DNA from: Lachnospiraceae bacterium
GTDB taxonomy: Bacteria > Bacillota > Clostridia > Lachnospirales > Lachnospiraceae
Direction: 5' to 3'
NCBI GenBank assembly: GCA_900759225.1
Contig: CAAEUM010000296.1
Location: 1-9,874, forward strand
Length of the DNA: 9,874 nucleotides
Shown: piece after piece, positions 6,883-9,874 of the stretch
How positions within the stretch are numbered: the first letter of the stretch is position 1
Layout: every line of letters starts with the position of its first letter
Made by a program: the position numbers and the translations under genes
The notes under the pieces: model-generated
The model's database searches: none
Seen by the model: only the letters and a program-made list of their open reading frames with translations
Told to the model about the DNA's origin: nothing

Positions 6883-7119
6883 ATGAAGATTCAGAACATT
6901 TCAGATGTAGACAAATTTTTCAAGGTAATCGACCAGTGTAAGGGTACGGTTGAGCTTGTTTCCCCGGAAGGTGACCGGATTAACTTAAAGTCCAAGCTGA
7001 CCCAGTATCTTTCCATGGCTACCATCTTCTCCAACGGATATATCAAGGAATTAGACCTGGTTGCTCATGATAAGGATGACGTCGAGCGTTTGATCAAGTA
7101 CATGTATCAGGGAGAATAA
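6883..7119 (+). CDS. Small HPr-like protein without the His15 motif
   Basis: This is a 78-residue protein with a strong AAGGAGG seven bases before its ATG and its own promoter, so it is a real gene. I did not recognise a named family at first sight. By eye it aligns with the HPr phosphocarrier fold. A first helix (about 9-18) is followed by a TVEL strand (22-25) and a Gly turn. INLKSKLTQYLSM (33-45) then resembles the NLKSIMGVMSL segment of Bacillus subtilis HPr, with S37 at the Ser46 position. A strand and helix ending AHDKDDVERLIKYM (61-74) follow. The GLHARP motif holding phosphorylatable His15 is absent, and the N-terminal strand seems shortened. It therefore cannot act as a normal PTS phosphocarrier; a Crh-like regulatory or structural role is conjecture. 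Its leader has a Rex-like site and a hairpin. The gene is certain, the fold assignment moderate. Confidence 0.85.
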   Translation: MKIQNISDVDKFFKVIDQCKGTVELVSPEGDRINLKSKLTQYLSMATIFSNGYIKELDLVAHDKDDVERLIKYMYQGE

Positions 7120-7127
7120 AGCACCGC

Positions 7128-7187
7128 AAAAAAGCCCGAAGGTTTTTAAGCTGTACCAATCTACAGCTCAAAGCCTCCGGGCTTTTT
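7128..7187. terminator. Bidirectional terminator between convergent genes
   Basis: The outer arms AAAAAGCCCG and CGGGCTTTTT pair perfectly over ten bases. An inner AGCTGTA/TACAGCT stem (7149-7155 with 7162-7168) stacks above an internal loop. T-tracts end both strands, so it can stop the plus-strand HPr-like transcript (stop codon at 7117-7119) and the minus-strand permease transcript, whose TAG stop at 7188-7190 directly abuts it. Confidence 0.93.
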
Positions 7188-8324
7188 CTATTCCGAAGCT
7201 TCTGCCCCCTTCTCCTGCAGGCGCAGGTTTACAATGCTGCGGAGCAGTGTATAAAGCACAGAACACAGCGGAATAAAAATCAGCATTCCCACAATCCCCA
7301 TCATGCTGGCACCTACGGTCACTGCCACCAGCACCCAGATAGCAGGCAATCCCACTGAATTTCCCACTACATGGGGATAAATAAGATTCCCCTCTATCTG
7401 CTGCAGTACAAAAAACACTGCCGCAAAAATCAGAGCATCCATGGGCGACACCATGAGCATTAAAAATACGCCGATCCCCAAGCCGATAAAGGCGCCGAAT
7501 ATGGGGATCAGGGCTGTAAAGGCGATCAGCACCCCGATCAGCAATGCATAGGGCAGCCTCAAAAGAGTCAGCGTTACAAAGAACATACTTCCAAGGATCA
7601 CCGCCTCCAGGCACTGCCCTGCAAGGAAGCTGGAAAAGGTATGCTCCGTCAGCCGTCCAATCCCAATAATCCCCTTTACCGCCTGCTCCGGCAAAAAGGC
7701 ATAAAGAAGCTTTTTATACTGGCGTCCCAGGGTTTCCTTCTGAAGCAGGATATAGACTGCAAAAATAAACGCAATGGCTAATGTAGAAAAACCGTTGACA
7801 ATAGACATCGCCGCGCTGAAGGTTGTGTTTAACAGGGAGCCTGCCCCATTTTTTAAGAAAGACATGATTTCCATTGAGATCTCATGCCAATCCAGCTCTA
7901 CCCCCTCCAGCATATAAAGTATCTGGGGATTATTAGCAAACAGCACCTCCAGCTGACTCATAAGGCTGTTCAGGAAAGCAGGAATCCCTTTCTGAATTGT
8001 AACGGCGGTCTTTACCAGCTGAGGAAGAACCACAAAGGTTACAAGAAACAGTATTCCCACTACAAACAGAATGGCCAGTATCAGGCTTGCCGGACGTTTT
8101 CCCCGCTCCAGCTTCCCGGATCTTCCAAGTATCCGCTCAATACACCGCATAGGCACATTGAGTATAAATGCAATGGCTGCGCCAAACAGGAAGGGCTGAA
8201 TCATGCGGATGAACGCCGCTGCAAATAAAAACAGCTCCTTATAATGAAAACCGGCCACTGCCGCCACGATCGTGAAGAGAATCAAACCTCTTATTTTTTT
8301 AATTGTATCCTGATCTAAATCCAT
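7188..8324 (-). CDS. AI-2E family (PerM/TqsA/YdiK-type) membrane permease
   Basis: This is a 378-residue polytopic inner-membrane protein with the hydrophobic pattern of the AI-2E family: segments near 13-26, 41-57, 80-101, 176-196, 232-255, 258-290, 297-309 and 325-362. The family hallmarks IPIFGAFIG (273-281) and QQIEGNLIYPHVVG (308-321) are present. Members include the E. coli AI-2 exporter TqsA and Na+/H+ or Na+/Li+ antiporters, so the substrate cannot be read from the sequence and autoinducer export should not be assumed. The start has AGAAGG four bases before the ATG. It follows the AlaX-like gene by 20 bases on the same strand, so the two are very likely co-transcribed and end at the shared terminator just downstream. 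No quorum-sensing gene such as luxS is nearby. Confidence 0.92.
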   Translation of the reverse strand: MDLDQDTIKKIRGLILFTIVAAVAGFHYKELFLFAAAFIRMIQPFLFGAAIAFILNVPMRCIERILGRSGKLERGKRPASLILAILFVVGILFLVTFVVLPQLVKTAVTIQKGIPAFLNSLMSQLEVLFANNPQILYMLEGVELDWHEISMEIMSFLKNGAGSLLNTTFSAAMSIVNGFSTLAIAFIFAVYILLQKETLGRQYKKLLYAFLPEQAVKGIIGIGRLTEHTFSSFLAGQCLEAVILGSMFFVTLTLLRLPYALLIGVLIAFTALIPIFGAFIGLGIGVFLMLMVSPMDALIFAAVFFVLQQIEGNLIYPHVVGNSVGLPAIWVLVAVTVGASMMGIVGMLIFIPLCSVLYTLLRSIVNLRLQEKGAEASE

Positions 8325-8344
8325 ATAACCTTCTTTCTGCGATA

Positions 8345-9514
8345 TTAAAGCCCGGCTTCCTCCTGGAATGCCTTTAAAATTTCTTCCTGCCCTGCCTGGA
8401 AGGTACCCTGGGCCATCAGACTGCTTCCGCCGCCCCTTCCATTGAGCCGTGCATTCAGCTTCTTGCTGAGTGCCCGCATATCCTGACTGCTGCTTCCCAG
8501 GGCATACTGGAAGCCCCCTCCATCTGCCTTTGAAAAGACTGCTGCCACGCTGCCCTTCCTTCCCTCATAAAGCATGGTCGCAAACAGGCGCAGGTAATAA
8601 GGGCTTAGACCATCCTCAAAAACTGCCAGGGGCTCTGTGCTGTCTGGAAGCGAGTTTGCCTTCTGTGCAAACAGCTGGCGGTAAAGGTTTCCAATAAGCA
8701 TATCCTTTTCCTGGCTTTCCTGCTTCATTTTATCCACTGCCTGAGGAATCCTATCCAGCTTTGCGGAAAGCAGATTGGAAACTGCTATTGTATCTTTTAA
8801 GCGCTGCCTGTAATCCATCATGGCCCTGCGCCCGCAAAGCATGGAAATCCTTACTCCGCCCTTGTAATGGATCATATTCCTTGTCTTGATCATTCCTACT
8901 TCCCCGGTCCGTTCCACATGGGTACCGCAGCAGGCACAGATATCCCCGCCTGGGATCTCAACGATCCGCACCAGGCCTGTAAGGGCCTTTTTGCTTCTGT
9001 AATCAATGGTTTCCAGCTCCCGGGCAGAAGGATACAGTACCTTTACCGGGACATTTGCGTATACAACCTGGTTTGCCTCATCCTCAATCTCATCCAGCTG
9101 CTCCTGCGTCAGCACACCGTTAAAATCAATGGTAACCTCATCGACGCCCATATGGAAGCCTACATTATCGTATCCAAAATGCTTATGTATCAGGCCGGAT
9201 AAAATATGCTCCCCTGTATGAAGCTGCATATTATCATAGCGCTTCTGCCAGTCAATGACGCCCTCTGCCAATGTTCCCGGCTCAATATAATCCGGCAGCT
9301 CATGGATGACCTGCTCTCCCTCCTCCCGCACATAAAGGACGGGGATCCCGTTTAAGGTTCCTGTATCAGAAGGCTGCCCTCCTCCCTCCGGATAGAAGCC
9401 GGTCTGGTTTAATGTCACCTCCCAGTTTCCCTTTTTTCCCTTCGTGCAGCTTTCTACTGTACACATAAAGGTTTTTACATAAGGAAGCTGATAATACAGC
9501 CTGTTTTTATCCAT
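8345..9514 (-). CDS. Long-form AlaX alanyl-tRNA editing protein with DHHA1 domain
   Basis: This 389-residue, free-standing relative of the alanyl-tRNA synthetase editing region probably hydrolyses Ser-tRNA(Ala), and perhaps Gly-tRNA(Ala), to prevent mistranslation in the cytoplasm. GFYPEGGGQPSDTG (39-52) marks the N-terminal beta-barrel. HTGEH (99-103) supplies H99 and H103, and C195 with H199 completes the HxxxH...CxxxH zinc site. The motif reads CCGTH rather than the common CGGTH, giving an extra cysteine (C196) next to the ligand. A charged helical linker (about 230-285) leads to a DHHA1-like domain ending in a GGGS motif (361-364). There is no aminoacylation domain, so this is not a truncated synthetase. 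The start is preceded by GAGG about ten bases upstream, a rather long spacing. It is the first gene of a two-gene unit with the AI-2E permease. AlaX proteins of this long form usually carry the C-terminal domain, so it looks complete. Confidence 0.94.
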   Translation of the reverse strand: MDKNRLYYQLPYVKTFMCTVESCTKGKKGNWEVTLNQTGFYPEGGGQPSDTGTLNGIPVLYVREEGEQVIHELPDYIEPGTLAEGVIDWQKRYDNMQLHTGEHILSGLIHKHFGYDNVGFHMGVDEVTIDFNGVLTQEQLDEIEDEANQVVYANVPVKVLYPSARELETIDYRSKKALTGLVRIVEIPGGDICACCGTHVERTGEVGMIKTRNMIHYKGGVRISMLCGRRAMMDYRQRLKDTIAVSNLLSAKLDRIPQAVDKMKQESQEKDMLIGNLYRQLFAQKANSLPDSTEPLAVFEDGLSPYYLRLFATMLYEGRKGSVAAVFSKADGGGFQYALGSSSQDMRALSKKLNARLNGRGGGSSLMAQGTFQAGQEEILKAFQEEAGL

Positions 9515-9557
9515 GGTTCATCTACCTCTTTTCTTATCTCTGGACACGTATGAGATG

Positions 9558-9586
9558 AGTATACATCATTTTCTTTCCAGATTCCA
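9558..9586 (-). promoter_or_regulatory. Weak candidate promoter of the AlaX-permease unit
   Basis: On the minus strand TATACT (9558-9563) and TGGAAT (9581-9586) are 17 bases apart. The -10 is good but the -35 matches only three of six consensus bases. It is the best vegetative-type candidate I found between 9515 and 9681, and it would give a leader of about 37 bases. Confidence 0.35.
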
Positions 9587-9621
9587 CTAAAATAAAATCA
9601 GTTTCTGTGTAAACAGTGGAA

Positions 9622-9649
9622 ACATAGGCAGGCCTCAAATCATATGATA
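9622..9649 (+). promoter_or_regulatory. SigE/SigK-like sporulation promoter of the Cys-rich gene
   Basis: AC (9622-9623), 17 bases, then CATATGATA (9641-9649) matches the SigK pattern AC-N16/17-CATAnnnTA. The same stretch also partly fits SigE, as ATA-N14-CATATGAT. It would start transcription near 9656, just before the GGAGG at 9670-9674. No vegetative -35/-10 pair competes in this interval. These motifs are short, so the call rests on their spacing and on the type of gene they precede. Confidence 0.5.
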
Positions 9650-9681
9650 CATTGTAATGAAACATATATGGAGGAACAGAT

Positions 9682-9874
9682 ATGAGTGATGTAGCAGCAA
9701 CAAATTGTGGTTGCGATTGCGGTTGCACAACAGGAGGAAGCGGATGCGGCGGAGGTAACATGATTTGGATCATCCTTCTCCTGTGCTGCTGCGGCGGCGG
9801 AAACGGCTTCTTTGGCCGCGGGTGCGGCGATGGATGCGGCGGCGGATGCAGCAGCGGATGCGGCGGAGACATGA
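9682..9874 (+). CDS. Cys/Gly-rich small protein, cut by the window edge
   Basis: Sixty-four codons are visible from an ATG seven bases after GGAGG (9670-9674), with no stop before the window ends. Twelve residues are Cys (9, 11, 13, 15, 22, 35-37, 48, 52, 56, 60) and 22 are Gly. The layout is a CGCDCGC cluster (9-15), a hydrophobic core MIWIILLLCCC (27-37) that could insert in a membrane, and a Gly/Cys repeat tail from residue 46. It resembles short high-cysteine proteins that clostridial genomes often label 'chorion class high-cysteine' proteins, a name that implies no known function. The SigE/SigK-like promoter suggests mother-cell expression and perhaps a cross-linked spore-surface role, which is inference. 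The repetitive antisense reading frame on the other strand is a shadow of this composition. Confidence 0.75.
   Translation, partial: MSDVAATNCGCDCGCTTGGSGCGGGNMIWIILLLCCCGGGNGFFGRGCGDGCGGGCSSGCGGDM
9832..9867 (+). repeat. Three 12-base tandem repeats in the Cys-rich gene
   Basis: GGATGC begins at 9832, 9844 and 9856, giving three in-frame 12-base units that encode GCGG, GCSS and GCGG. The middle unit differs from its neighbours by G-to-A changes. A fourth copy of the core lies at 9742. In-frame units of four codons let the protein tail change length by slippage without a frameshift. Confidence 0.7.

Noticed and set aside
7168..7614. Minus-strand ORF of 148 codons in another frame inside the permease gene
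   Set aside because: It overlaps the AI-2E permease in a different frame, lacks the hydrophobic pattern of a real protein and runs through the terminator.
7188..8324. AI-2 quorum-sensing exporter call
   Set aside because: The family name covers transporters with different substrates, and no AI-2 synthesis or sensing gene is nearby.
9512..9521. Tiny upstream ORF overlapping the AlaX start (ATG AAC CAT GGA TAA)
   Set aside because: It is only four codons, has no separate ribosome binding site and is probably incidental.
9534..9872. Pro/His-rich minus-strand ORF of 112 codons
   Set aside because: It is the reverse complement of the Gly/Cys repeats plus the intergenic region, has no start signal inside the window and has low-complexity composition only.

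Overview
The window looks like chromosome from an anaerobic, spore-forming Gram-positive bacterium of the Clostridia, most likely a Lachnospiraceae member. The grounds are a full-length clostridial-type pyruvate:ferredoxin oxidoreductase, strong AGGAGG-type ribosome binding sites, AT-rich promoters with T-tract terminators, a VanW/G5 wall-type protein, and a Cys/Gly-rich small protein behind a promoter resembling those read by the mother-cell sporulation factors. This placement is inference from gene content; no rRNA or other phylogenetic marker is present.

Layout from left to right. Positions 1-104 are AT-rich and hold no convincing gene. The nifJ gene (172-3708, minus) fills the first third, with its own terminator, promoter and structured leader. 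A bidirectional hairpin (3876-3915) separates it from a VanW/G5-domain membrane protein (3937-5709, minus). A divergent promoter region (5710-5910) then leads to a PHP-family phosphoesterase (5911-6774, plus), followed by a separately promoted 78-residue protein (6883-7119, plus) that resembles the HPr fold. A long bidirectional terminator (7128-7187) sits between it and a convergent two-gene minus-strand unit: a long AlaX-type alanyl-tRNA editing protein (8345-9514) followed by an AI-2E-family permease (7188-8324). The right edge cuts a divergent plus-strand gene for a Cys/Gly-rich protein (from 9682).

Most genes are housekeeping: pyruvate oxidation to acetyl-CoA, nucleotide phosphate hydrolysis, tRNA proofreading and membrane or wall functions. 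They do not form one pathway. The more interesting signals are regulatory. Rex-like operator candidates lie in the nifJ promoter and at the start of the HPr-like gene, which would tie both to NADH/NAD+ balance. The HPr-like protein keeps the Asn-Leu-Lys-Ser context of HPr Ser46 but has no counterpart of His15. The Cys-rich gene has a SigE/SigK-like promoter. I saw no tRNA, rRNA, CRISPR array, insertion sequence or phage gene, and no clear evidence of a new multi-gene system.
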